A DNA stretch of 22,781 nt from a virus. Numbering within the stretch: position 1 is the stretch's first letter; every line of letters starts with the position of its first letter. Shown here in pieces: positions 1 through 5,855 of this stretch. The notes under the pieces were generated by a model. That model saw nothing but the letters and a program-made list of their open reading frames with translations. It was not told the DNA's origin and did no database searches. The stretch lies in IMG/VR virus record IMGVR_UViG_3300017779_000170, positions 1 to 22,781 of that record; one strand, given 5' to 3'. Made by a program: the position numbers and the translations under genes.

Positions 1-135
1 AGTCGAATTGAAGCGTTTATTGTCCAAGAAGTCAAAGAATTAATTGAAGAAAGACAAGACGGATTTATCGACTTTGAAAAAGACGTTGAAGAAATTGAAA
101 GAATCGAAAAATTAGAAAGAGAATGGAAATCATAA
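1..135 (+). CDS. C-terminal fragment of an unknown charged protein
   Basis: This frame is open from the first base of the window to a TAA, giving 44 residues of a gene that begins outside. What is visible is almost entirely charged, rich in Glu, Lys, Ile and Leu, and probably one long amphipathic helix or coiled coil. It ends in ...REWKS. The next small ORF starts inside its last codons (12-13 bp overlap), the same tight packing used by the genes that follow. No family can be named from the tail alone. Confidence 0.6.
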   Translation, partial: SRIEAFIVQEVKELIEERQDGFIDFEKDVEEIERIEKLEREWKS

Positions 136-284
136 ACGAAATAACACATCTTAGACGGATGATTTATTTGTATAAGTATCCAGCTAACAAACAAGAGTTT
201 GAAAGGGCGAGAAAGCACCTTAATAAAGTGCATAAGCAATACGGAACAATAGACATTTGTTCCATTCAAGAATTAATAAAATAA
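123..284 (+). CDS. Small hypothetical protein (53 aa)
   Basis: A short ORF from an ATG lying inside the end of the preceding gene to a TAA. The product is basic and mostly helical-looking (MEIINEITHLRRMIYLY at the start, ...SIQELIK at the end). Overlapping start and stop, AT-rich composition and the dense gene packing support a real gene, but I recognise no domain. It is the last gene before a 64-bp gap that looks like a promoter region. It may be a DNA- or protein-binding accessory peptide; that is only a guess from its charge. Confidence 0.45.
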   Translation: MEIINEITHLRRMIYLYKYPANKQEFERARKHLNKVHKQYGTIDICSIQELIK

Positions 285-296
285 AGTTTATAAGAA

Positions 297-327
297 TTGC
301 ATAATTTGTTTATATTATGTATATTCG
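297..327 (+). promoter_or_regulatory. Bacteroidota-type promoter candidate
   Basis: In the 64-bp gap before the gene at 349, TTG (297-299) is followed after 20 bp by TATATTCG (320-327). This matches the Bacteroidota vegetative promoter pattern TTG-N17-23-TAnnTTTG with one mismatch (C for T in the second block). The downstream leader is pure A/T and has no Shine-Dalgarno sequence. It would drive the accessory gene string that starts at 349. Because the region is very AT-rich, a chance match is possible. Confidence 0.4.
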
Positions 328-348
328 TTAAAAATTAATTAAGAAACT

Positions 349-621
349 ATGTATAAAATCAAACAAATGACAAGTCCAGCAAGTGGAAACCCTGTCGCAA
401 ATCAATTTGAAATTTACACCCCTAAGGGCGTTTATTTTCAATCCTACGATAGTATAATTGCTCTTGTAGATAATAAGCGTAATATTATTTTAGATGAATA
501 TTATCACGACTATTCAAGAACGACAAGCAAATATCTAACAAAATTTTTAGGCTTGAACACACAAGAGAGAAAAAACCAAATAAAGAACAAAAAAATAAAA
601 CTAAAAAACTTAAATAAATAA
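349..621 (+). CDS. Small conserved-looking phage protein (90 aa), DUF8033-like
   Basis: The 90-residue protein has an N-terminal half built around NPVANQFEIYT and a GVYFQSYDSIIA segment. This arrangement (xxGNPVANQF, then FQSYxSxIA) recurs in small proteins of phages and mobile elements; I associate it tentatively with DUF8033. The C-terminal half is basic and ends in a Lys/Asn-rich tail (KKIKLKNLNK). The start follows an A-rich leader ending AAGAAACTATG. It is the first gene after the promoter candidate at 297-327. Its function is unknown. The short sequence at its stop codon is repeated at the end of the next gene. Confidence 0.7.
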   Translation: MYKIKQMTSPASGNPVANQFEIYTPKGVYFQSYDSIIALVDNKRNIILDEYYHDYSRTTSKYLTKFLGLNTQERKNQIKNKKIKLKNLNK

Positions 622-624
622 CTA
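606..624 (+). repeat. Short gene-junction repeat, copy 1 of 2
   Basis: The stretch AAACTTAAATAAATAACTA spans the stop codon of the gene at 349 and the leader of the next gene. It recurs with one A missing at 779-796, across the next stop/start junction. It may reflect copied gene boundaries or a favoured translation-initiation leader. Confidence 0.5.
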
Positions 625-797
625 TGAAATACTTAACAGAGAAACAAATTGTTGATTATGCGAAGTGGGTCTATAACGAATGTGATGACCCAATTTCTGA
701 GATAGAATGGTTAGTGCAACAAATACTTGACACTAAAAATAATAAAACAGAAATCATAAAAGATTTTACCGAAAGTGTAAACTTAAATAATAACTAA
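624..797 (+). CDS. Small hypothetical protein (57 aa)
   Basis: The ORF opens with ATG directly after TAAATAAATAACT and ends with TAA two bases before the next start. The product is acidic in the middle (NECDDPISEIEW) and ends in an Asn/Lys-rich tail. No domain is recognised. Its place between two convincing small genes with no wasted bases, and the A-rich leader shared with its neighbours, argue that it is translated. Confidence 0.5.
   Translation: MKYLTEKQIVDYAKWVYNECDDPISEIEWLVQQILDTKNNKTEIIKDFTESVNLNNN
779..796 (+). repeat. Short gene-junction repeat, copy 2 of 2
   Basis: AAACTTAAATAATAACTA matches positions 606-624 except for one missing A. Like the first copy it covers the end of a gene and the leader of the next one. 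Confidence 0.5.
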
Positions 798-798
798 A

Positions 799-1077
799 AT
801 GATGAACTTAAATAAAATTGAAAAACGACTCCAGCTACACGCTGAAACAGAAATTAAAGAAATTGTAGAAAATTTTATGAATGACATTGACACTAATTTA
901 TTAGACAAATATGGGGGTGCAAGTGATTATGTACATTTAAAACTTAATGACTCTGTGTATTCTCAAAGTATTCAAAAATTTGAAACAATGTTAATCTGTA
1001 TGTTGAAAAAAAGACATTTAGAGGCAATGGTAGAGGTAAAATCAAAAGAATTAATCAAAAAACTAGATTTAATATGA
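799..1077 (+). CDS. Hypothetical helical protein (92 aa)
   Basis: The product is a charged, probably all-helical protein of 92 residues that starts MMNLNKIEKRLQLHAETEI. Two adjacent ATGs (799 and 802) could both serve as start. The C-terminus is a basic helix rich in Lys and Leu. The stop overlaps the next start as ATGA, suggesting translational coupling. I recognise no family. The alternation of Glu, Lys and hydrophobic residues would fit a small helical bundle or coiled coil. Confidence 0.6.
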   Translation: MMNLNKIEKRLQLHAETEIKEIVENFMNDIDTNLLDKYGGASDYVHLKLNDSVYSQSIQKFETMLICMLKKRHLEAMVEVKSKELIKKLDLI

Positions 1078-1322
1078 AAGAAAAAAGAATAGATCAAAAA
1101 CTAAAAGTTACCAGCATAAGGTACTTTGAAACTCGCAGGGGTTTGGGTTATGAATGCAAAACCAATTACAAAAGTGTTGTCATTTGGAATGACGGCAATG
1201 GTGGTGGGACGTTCATTGAGCCTAATAAAGGTATATTTCCGTTCAGAGATTTGACCGATTCCCAGCTGGAAAATCTAATTGACAACTACGAATTTAATAA
1301 TAAAAAATTTAAAACTATATAA
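1074..1322 (+). CDS. Small phage protein with GYECKTNY / NDGNGGGTF motifs (82 aa)
   Basis: The protein has a basic N-terminus, then RRGLGYECKTN and IWNDGNGGGTFIEP, a turn-rich beta-type core like that of other small phage proteins, although I cannot name the family. It ends in EFNNKKFKTI. The DNA coding for that tail, including the stop and the next start, is almost identical to the end of the next gene (see the repeats at 1290 and 1510). The start overlaps the preceding stop (ATGA). Function unknown. Confidence 0.65.
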   Translation: MKEKRIDQKLKVTSIRYFETRRGLGYECKTNYKSVVIWNDGNGGGTFIEPNKGIFPFRDLTDSQLENLIDNYEFNNKKFKTI

Positions 1323-1326
1323 TATG
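1290..1326 (+). repeat. 37-bp gene-junction direct repeat, copy 1
   Basis: These 37 bp cover the last ten codons and stop of the gene at 1074 and the start codon of the next gene. They match 1510-1546 at 36 of 37 positions (A1307 versus C1527). The copies lie 220 bp apart, exactly one gene plus its one-base gap. Confidence 0.9.
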
Positions 1327-1542
1327 AAAAACAATTTTCAACTAAAAGCAACAAGAGTTTCTGATTTTGATATGGTAGGCGATGAACATTATGGGGATGT
1401 ACCTTATGGAGTTTGTTTAGATGTATATTGTCAATGTGGAGAATTTTTAGAATGTGGGACGGATTGGTCTTATTTTAAAACCGAAAAAGAAGCAGAGGAT
1501 TTCTGCGAAGAATTTAATAATAAAAACTTTAAAACTATATAA
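1324..1542 (+). CDS. Small Cys-rich hypothetical protein (72 aa)
   Basis: I chose the ATG at 1324, not an upstream ATG at 1279 inside the previous gene, because it has the same leader (AACTATATAATATG) as the next gene. The 72-residue product has four cysteines in a C-x4-C-x-C-x5-C pattern (around VCLDVYCQCGEFLEC), which could bind a metal but is not a zinc-finger type I know. It ends in EFNNKNFKTI, nearly the same tail as the preceding protein. Long direct repeats flank the gene, so it looks like an inserted or duplicated cassette. Function unknown. Confidence 0.65.
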   Translation: MKNNFQLKATRVSDFDMVGDEHYGDVPYGVCLDVYCQCGEFLECGTDWSYFKTEKEAEDFCEEFNNKNFKTI

Positions 1543-1546
1543 TATG
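1510..1546 (+). repeat. 37-bp gene-junction direct repeat, copy 2
   Basis: This is the second copy of the junction at 1290-1326, with one mismatch. It covers the tail of the gene at 1324 and the start codon of the gene at 1544. Recombination between the copies would remove exactly one gene and leave both neighbours intact. Confidence 0.9.
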
Positions 1547-2188
1547 GCAAATCATTGTTGGAATTGGATACAATTCTCAGGTAAAGGAAAAAAGGGGTGT
1601 AAATCTCTTAACAAATTAGTTGATAGGTTGAAAACCTATGAAGAAACAGATTATTTAGCAGAATGGGGAGATTATATACTCGACAAGGGTAAGATAGGAG
1701 ATTCTATTGAAATTTTAAACAAAAGGCACGACAATGATTGTGGATATGTATATGGCTCAAGGTGGTTTGATTTCAATATTGATGACGATATACAAGGAGA
1801 ACACCCTATCATCACAATATTGGGGGATTCTGCTTGGTCGCCTATGTGTCCACTTGTGGGAGAGATATGTAAGCATTACGGCTTAAGCGGAGAAATTGAA
1901 TATGAAGAGCCAGGATGCGACTTTGCTGGTCGCCAAGCGTTTAATGATAAAGGCATACTAATTGAAAATATAGATGTAACCTATCACGAATGGCGTTACA
2001 TAGACGATAGAAGATATTGGTTTGAAGATGTGCGTTATGGCTACGAGGGTTGTGATGATGAAGATTGCACCATAGAGCAATTAACAAAGGATCATTCCTA
2101 CGCTTCTGAATCAGACATTAAAGAACTAAGAGAATTAATACTTGATATGAACGCTGAAACCTTAAAAGAACAACAAAATGAATCATAA
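1544..2188 (+). CDS. Api92/DUF1281-like protein (ferredoxin-like fold, 214 aa)
   Basis: The start at 1544 follows the repeated AACTATATAATATG leader; the frame extends further upstream but would overlap the previous gene. The N-terminus MANHCWNWIQFSG resembles the MPNWCxNxLxxxG opening of the Api92/YubB (DUF1281) family. The middle carries GDSAWSPMCPLVGEICKHY and then EYEEPGCDFAGR, close to the family's W-x-PP...Y-x-E-x-G-x-x-FxG signature. The remainder is acidic. Proteins of this family are common on phages, plasmids and integrative elements, and their role is not settled. The stop overlaps the next start by 11 bp. The family call is by eye and moderately firm; the function is unknown. Confidence 0.7.
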   Translation: MANHCWNWIQFSGKGKKGCKSLNKLVDRLKTYEETDYLAEWGDYILDKGKIGDSIEILNKRHDNDCGYVYGSRWFDFNIDDDIQGEHPIITILGDSAWSPMCPLVGEICKHYGLSGEIEYEEPGCDFAGRQAFNDKGILIENIDVTYHEWRYIDDRRYWFEDVRYGYEGCDDEDCTIEQLTKDHSYASESDIKELRELILDMNAETLKEQQNES

Positions 2189-2561
2189 ATTATCCAATCA
2201 ACAATTTGTATCTCTTGTAGATTTCAAAGATGCAAGAATCGAAGCACTAATTAGTGAGAATGATAAAATTAAAAAAGAAAATGCTAAGCTAAAAGCATTT
2301 GTTAAAAAAAGTAACGGCTCGTTAGAATGGTGGTCGCTTTACGGAGCGTGTGTGTCCACTAACAAACCTAATGCTGATAATTTTGCATGTCAATATGCAG
2401 ACGAACAAATGGGTTTATTGACTGATAATGGATTAAGTGCTGAGGAAGTGAGGGAATACTATTTAAATTCTGGCTTTCCAGAATACGAGGAAGAGCCTTA
2501 TACATCTTACACAAATGCAGATTGGATAGAATGTGCTAACGAAAATGATTTGGAAAGATGA
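2178..2561 (+). CDS. Hypothetical protein with N-terminal coiled coil (127 aa)
   Basis: The ATG lies inside the end of the preceding gene. Residues about 15-45 form a strongly charged helix with heptad-like spacing (RIEALISENDKIKKENAKLK), very likely a coiled coil that mediates self-association. The second half is a different, acidic and aromatic segment with a SLEWWSLYGACVS stretch and an EEEPYTSYTNADWIE tail, which I do not recognise. The stop overlaps the next start as ATGA. Confidence 0.65.
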   Translation: MNHKLSNQQFVSLVDFKDARIEALISENDKIKKENAKLKAFVKKSNGSLEWWSLYGACVSTNKPNADNFACQYADEQMGLLTDNGLSAEEVREYYLNSGFPEYEEEPYTSYTNADWIECANENDLER

Positions 2562-2680
2562 ATATTAACGAAAGAGAACGTAGAAAAGTGATTATAAGCA
2601 CAATTCTGCACTTAAAATCTAAAGTCAAACAAACTCCTTCAATAATTAAACAGATTAAGGAGTTACAACAAAAATTATAA
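2558..2680 (+). CDS. Small basic hypothetical protein (40 aa)
   Basis: A 40-codon ORF starts in an ATGA overlap with the preceding gene and ends with TAA one base before the next ATG. The peptide (MNINERERRKVII...KELQQKL) is very basic and probably one or two helices. Exact fitting of both ends to the neighbouring genes is the main evidence that it is translated. It could be a nucleic-acid-binding peptide; nothing in the sequence proves it. Confidence 0.5.
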   Translation: MNINERERRKVIISTILHLKSKVKQTPSIIKQIKELQQKL

Positions 2681-2681
2681 A

Positions 2682-2993
2682 ATGGGATATAGAAGTGAAG
2701 TATTTATTGGCGTACCAGCCGACAGAAAGCAAGAGCTGGAAGAGTTAATTGATGGTATGTTGCAGTTAGAAAAAGAAAACAAAGATATAGCCATCTATTA
2801 TGGAGATTGGCTTAAATGGTACAAAGGCAACTATAAAGAGGTAGATCAAATTATTGATTTGATTGAGAACTTAGTAGCTATCGAGGATGATGCATTTATT
2901 GTGGCTCTTGGCGAAGATGGGGCAATACATAGCGCTGTGGGGGATTACGAGGAGTGGGTAGATATTCGTTTGGAAATAAATATAGATATATGA
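2682..2993 (+). CDS. MGYRS-type phage protein (103 aa)
   Basis: The protein opens with MGYRSEVFIGVPAD, the opening of a widespread group of small phage proteins that start MGYRSxV. It continues with GDWLKWYKGNYKEVDQIIDLIE and a FIVALGEDGAIHSAVGD segment, matching the group's KWY...V..I and GED...G pattern. The role of these proteins is unknown. The leader is A/T-rich, with the ATG one base after the previous stop. The stop overlaps the next start as ATGA, so expression of the two is probably coupled. Confidence 0.7.
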   Translation: MGYRSEVFIGVPADRKQELEELIDGMLQLEKENKDIAIYYGDWLKWYKGNYKEVDQIIDLIENLVAIEDDAFIVALGEDGAIHSAVGDYEEWVDIRLEINIDI

Positions 2994-3217
2994 AAATAAT
3001 TAAAGAAAAGAAAATCAAACTAAAAACCTATGTTGTTGAATATTGGTTTTTAGTATTTATTGACGGCGAAGATATGGGTTATGATTTTGAGCAAGTTGAA
3101 GTTAATGCTATTAGCTCATCATCTGCTATCAGAAAGGTAAAAGACAATCTACAACAAGATTTCCCCCACACTTTAAATGCAAAAAATTTTAAAGTTATTA
3201 GGTATTTCCGTAATTAA
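2990..3217 (+). CDS. Hypothetical protein (75 aa)
   Basis: I prefer the ATG at 2990 (ATGA overlap with the preceding stop) to the ATG at 2954, which would sit inside the previous gene. After a basic start (MKIIKEKKIKLKTY) the protein has a hydrophobic beta-like strand (VVEYWFLVFIDG), an acidic segment and a Ser-rich helix. Its end, NAKNFKVIRYF, faintly resembles the NNKNFKTI tails of the genes at 1074 and 1324. A beta-beta-alpha layout with an 'edge strand' start is all that can be read from it. Confidence 0.6.
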   Translation: MKIIKEKKIKLKTYVVEYWFLVFIDGEDMGYDFEQVEVNAISSSSAIRKVKDNLQQDFPHTLNAKNFKVIRYFRN

Positions 3218-3261
3218 TTACTAAGTTTACAAACTAAAATTAAATAAAATATAATAAAGTT

Positions 3262-3372
3262 ATGTACTACAATCTATTAAATCATCTTAATCAAAAACCC
3301 AGCGAATTAGAGCTAATTCATATGGAAAAATGCACTTTAATTATTAACCAAAGCCACCAAGAGAATGAGTAA
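3262..3372 (+). CDS. Small hypothetical protein (36 aa)
   Basis: A 36-codon ORF after a 44-bp AT-rich gap, opening MYYNLLNHLNQKPSELELIH. It begins the chain of overlapping ORFs that runs to 5729: its stop lies 8 bp inside the next start. The product is probably two short helices. Support comes from position and overlap only. Confidence 0.4.
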   Translation: MYYNLLNHLNQKPSELELIHMEKCTLIINQSHQENE

Positions 3373-3472
3373 ATACGAAAAAAACCTTAAAGGGTGTGCT
3401 TGGGCGGGGATATTTTTAATATCTCTTTTTTTTGCACATTTAGTTTATGAATTTATATTGTGGTTGTTATGA
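3365..3472 (+). CDS. Small single-pass membrane protein (35 aa)
   Basis: The ORF encodes a basic N-terminus (MSKYEKNLKG) followed by an almost uninterrupted hydrophobic stretch, residues 11-35 (CAWAGIFLISLFFAHLVYEF and on), long enough for one membrane-spanning helix. The positive-inside rule would place the N-terminus in the cytoplasm. It overlaps the preceding ORF by 8 bp and the next as ATGA. Tiny phage membrane proteins of this kind often act in lysis control, superinfection exclusion or host takeover; the sequence does not tell which. Confidence 0.5.
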   Translation: MSKYEKNLKGCAWAGIFLISLFFAHLVYEFILWLL

Positions 3473-3711
3473 TGGATTGGAAAGAAAACAATACGGGAGG
3501 TATTGTATTTGTGGAAACACCTGAATATTATAACGGGGACAATAACTATACTGCTCGTGAAGTTGTAGAAAACTTTGATCTTAATTATAACTTAGGAACT
3601 GCTTGTACTTACATTTTAAGAGCGTACCGAAAGCACTCATCTCCAAACGAAGACTTACAGAAAGCAATTAATCACTTACAATTTGAATTAAATAAACTAA
3701 ACAAGAAATGA
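3469..3711 (+). CDS. DUF3310 protein (80 aa)
   Basis: The ATG at 3469 forms an ATGA overlap with the previous stop; a GTG at 3460 is a weaker alternative. The protein shows the DUF3310 pattern: Y20-Y21-N-G-D, E31 within AREVVENF, G43 then CTYILRAYRK at 46-55, and DLQKAINHL at 62-70. DUF3310 is widespread in phages and forms the C-terminal part of T7 gp1.7, a nucleotide kinase. At 80 residues this version is only the helical domain, so kinase activity should not be assumed. A role in nucleotide metabolism would suit its position just before the replication and recombination genes. Confidence 0.75.
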   Translation: MMDWKENNTGGIVFVETPEYYNGDNNYTAREVVENFDLNYNLGTACTYILRAYRKHSSPNEDLQKAINHLQFELNKLNKK

Positions 3712-4004
3712 AAAAAGAAATATTCGATAGCTACGCAAAAAAAGTAGCCAAACAATTTCACCTAACTTTAGATGAAATGTTCACAACAACAAGGCGTAGA
3801 GATGTGGTAGATGCCAGGCAGATGCTTTATTATCTTTGTATGGAAAGGCCAATAAGAATTTCCTATATAAAAAGATTTTTAGAGCAATATGGCTTTAGCG
3901 TTACGCATTCGACTATAATTCATGGATACAACAAAGCGAAAGAATTAATCCAGCAAGACATAGATGTAAAAGAACTTGTTTCTGAACTCCTTAATAATGA
4001 TTAA
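3708..4004 (+). CDS. Stand-alone DnaA domain IV-like DNA-binding protein (98 aa)
   Basis: Residues 26-80 match the DNA-binding domain IV of the bacterial initiator DnaA. TTRRRDVVDARQMLYYLC (26-43) lines up with the basic loop and first helices (SxxRxxxVVxARQIAMYL). THSTIIHGYNKAKEL (66-80) lines up with the DHTTVLHACRKI signature helix, with Asp replaced by Thr. DnaA's AAA+ ATPase domain (domain III) and helicase-loading domain I are absent. The protein could mark the phage origin, compete for host DnaA boxes or regulate transcription. It sits in the overlap chain immediately before the recombination genes. The domain call is strong; the role is inferred. Confidence 0.85.
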   Translation: MKKEIFDSYAKKVAKQFHLTLDEMFTTTRRRDVVDARQMLYYLCMERPIRISYIKRFLEQYGFSVTHSTIIHGYNKAKELIQQDIDVKELVSELLNND

Positions 4005-4425
4005 AAAAAAATTTTCTTTAAACGAAATATTTAATCAAGCAATCAACAAGACTAATGCAGTTGTTACCAATATGCCCCTTGGCATAAATGCTATATACTT
4101 AGGTATTAAGATTCAAAAGTTTGAAGATCAAATTCAAATATTAGATTTAAATAAAGGCGGAAGCTACTATAAGTTAATTGACCCAGCTCATTATCAAGTT
4201 TTTTATGATTATGGCTGGAAAATTGGTTGTTTGAGAATGGCTATCTATAATTGTGTTTACAAGCTAGAGCTGGTTGAAGAAAGAATAAAAACTGAAGTCA
4301 ATACTAGAAAAAATGACAAGCATATACAGAATTTAAAAAACAAAAGAGAAAAACTTTTACAAAAACATTACGCATACAATAATAAATTAAATCAAATACA
4401 AAAACAAAATGAAAAACTACTTTGA
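3997..4425 (+). CDS. Hypothetical protein with C-terminal coiled coil (142 aa)
   Basis: The start at 3997 overlaps the DnaA-like gene by 8 bp. The N-terminal part mixes hydrophobic and polar residues (ATNMPLGINAIYLG-like strand region). Residues from about 75 on are a long helix rich in Lys, Glu, Asn and Gln that should form a coiled coil (NKREKLLQKHYAYNNKLNQI). Nine A residues directly follow the first two codons. The gene overlaps the annealing-protein gene by 17 bp, so it may be a partner of the recombination set, but no known family is recognised. Confidence 0.65.
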   Translation: MIKKKFSLNEIFNQAINKTNAVVTNMPLGINAIYLGIKIQKFEDQIQILDLNKGGSYYKLIDPAHYQVFYDYGWKIGCLRMAIYNCVYKLELVEERIKTEVNTRKNDKHIQNLKNKREKLLQKHYAYNNKLNQIQKQNEKLL

Positions 4426-4999
4426 AGAATTGGCAAAAGTCAATGTTAAGGACAAAATCGAAAAAAAAGGAAACTTTAATTATTTGTCTTGGGCAAACGC
4501 CTGGGCAATGATTAAAATGAAATACCCAAATACTCAGCGAATAGTTTATGAATCAGAGCATACGGGTTTAAATTTTTTTACTGACGGCACTACTGCATAT
4601 GTTAAGGTTGGGGTAACTGTGAATGGAATTGAGCATATTGATTATTTACCGATTATGGACTATAGAAACAAAAGCATAACTATTGATAAGATTACGTCTA
4701 TGGACGTAAACACTGCAATACAAAGATCTACTGCTAAGGCAGTTGCTATGCATGGTTTAGGCTTATCTCTATGGGTAGGAGAGGATATAACACAAGTCAT
4801 CACGCCCAGCGCTCCAATCATTAAAAAAACCAGCACTACATATACTTTAAAAATAGGAGATGATAATTGGACAAAAGTATTGACTTATGTTTCTAAAAAC
4901 AAAAAAATAGGTTTAGAGCAAATTGTCAAAAACCTATCTACAAAATACAAAGTAACTAAATCGGTTAAGGATGCTATTAATAAAAAAATAAATGAGTAA
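4409..4999 (+). CDS. DUF1071-type single-strand annealing protein (196 aa)
   Basis: This matches the DUF1071 group of phage recombinases, which are Rad52/ERF-like annealing proteins. The diagnostic parts are NFNYLSWANAWAMIKMKYP (22-40), the strand block around V65-V71, PIMDYRNKSI (81-90), and DVNTAIQRSTAKAVAMHGLG (99-118) followed by LSLWVGED (119-126). Such proteins coat ssDNA and pair complementary strands without ATP. The C-terminal 60 residues are basic and variable, perhaps for partner binding. The gene overlaps the exonuclease gene by 8 bp, giving the classical exonuclease/annealing-protein pair (as in RecET or lambda Red) in the order annealing protein then nuclease. Confidence 0.85.
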   Translation: MKNYFEELAKVNVKDKIEKKGNFNYLSWANAWAMIKMKYPNTQRIVYESEHTGLNFFTDGTTAYVKVGVTVNGIEHIDYLPIMDYRNKSITIDKITSMDVNTAIQRSTAKAVAMHGLGLSLWVGEDITQVITPSAPIIKKTSTTYTLKIGDDNWTKVLTYVSKNKKIGLEQIVKNLSTKYKVTKSVKDAINKKINE

Positions 5000-5729
5000 A
5001 GATATTTTAGATAAATTAAAGGATGATAAAAATTATTATGGAGATTTTGGTAAACAATTCTTATCTAATTCGGACATAATAAAGCTACTAAAAGACCCAT
5101 CGTCTTTTAGACAACCACAAGAACAGACAAAGCCAATGCTTGAGGGGAGATATTTTCACACAAAAATGCTTGAGCCTGACAAATTAGATGAGTTTACAAT
5201 TTTAGATGTATCTTCAAGAACTACAAAGATTTTTAAAGAACTTGATGAAGACGTAAAACCTAATGTATTACTACAAAAAGAAAAAGATCATTTAGATTTT
5301 TTAGTAAACAAGATGTCATCAAATATGGAGTTGTGTGATTTAATTTACGCAGAAAACAATGAGTTTGAAGTTCCAGGACTTTGTGAAATTATGAGCGAAA
5401 AATGGAAAGGTAAAGCTGATATTATAAATAAAGTTGATGATTTAATTATTGACATCAAAACAAGTTCTGATATCGATAAATTTTTGTACAGTGCAAAATC
5501 ATATAATTATGATTCACAAGCATATATATACCAGCGTATGTTTAATAGACCCTTAATTTTTATAGTAATAGATAAACGCAACGGAAGATTAAAAATAGCA
5601 GACTGCTCTCCTTCATTTATTGAGTCGGGTAAAGAAAAAGTTGAAAAAGCGATTGATGTTTATCATAAATTTTTTAGTGATGAAAAAACTGAAGACATTA
5701 ATTCTTACATTTTTAAAGAAACATTATAG
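4992..5729 (+). CDS. PD-(D/E)XK exonuclease, RecE/DUF3799-like (245 aa)
   Basis: The protein shows the core of RecE/lambda-exonuclease-like nucleases. LEGRYFHTKML (50-60) contains the G-x-x-H helix. WKGKADIIN (138-146) carries the metal-binding Asp143. LIIDIKTSS (151-159) carries the catalytic D154-x-K156. YDSQAYIYQ (173-181) is the Q-motif helix. It would degrade one strand of duplex DNA to expose ssDNA for the annealing protein encoded just upstream. The length is typical of the single-domain nuclease. The AxGxxxH/D/DxK/Q set is complete, so activity is expected. Confidence 0.85.
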   Translation: MSKDILDKLKDDKNYYGDFGKQFLSNSDIIKLLKDPSSFRQPQEQTKPMLEGRYFHTKMLEPDKLDEFTILDVSSRTTKIFKELDEDVKPNVLLQKEKDHLDFLVNKMSSNMELCDLIYAENNEFEVPGLCEIMSEKWKGKADIINKVDDLIIDIKTSSDIDKFLYSAKSYNYDSQAYIYQRMFNRPLIFIVIDKRNGRLKIADCSPSFIESGKEKVEKAIDVYHKFFSDEKTEDINSYIFKETL

Positions 5730-5757
5730 CTTAGCTAATAATCAAAAAAATTTATGG

Positions 5758-5853
5758 ATGCAAGTTCCAAGCATCTGTAAAACTAGGCGTGATAAAGATG
5801 AAATTATCATGACTATGATTGAACATTTGGAGCAAAACATTAAAATAAAGTAA
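5758..5853 (+). CDS. Possible small protein (31 aa)
   Basis: In the 126 bp between exonuclease and ssDNA-binding gene, one frame is open and ends two bases before the next ATG. The first usable ATG inside the gap gives 31 residues (MQVPSICKTRRDKDEIIMTM...). The same frame is open back into the exonuclease gene (ATG 5620), but that longer version would overlap by 110 bp and is unlikely. The peptide is basic, then helical. It could be a remnant of a longer gene. Confidence 0.35.
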   Translation: MQVPSICKTRRDKDEIIMTMIEHLEQNIKIK

Positions 5854-5855
5854 CT

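Noticed and set aside
1735-2200. DnaA boxes (TGTGGATAT near 1739, TTATCCAAT near 2190)
   Set aside because: They are single, imperfect and inside coding sequence; there is no cluster that would mark an origin.
5620-5853. Long version of the small ORF after the exonuclease gene (77 codons)
   Set aside because: It would overlap the exonuclease gene by 110 bp, and its first half is a Lys-rich out-of-frame reading of the nuclease; only the part after 5758 is plausible.
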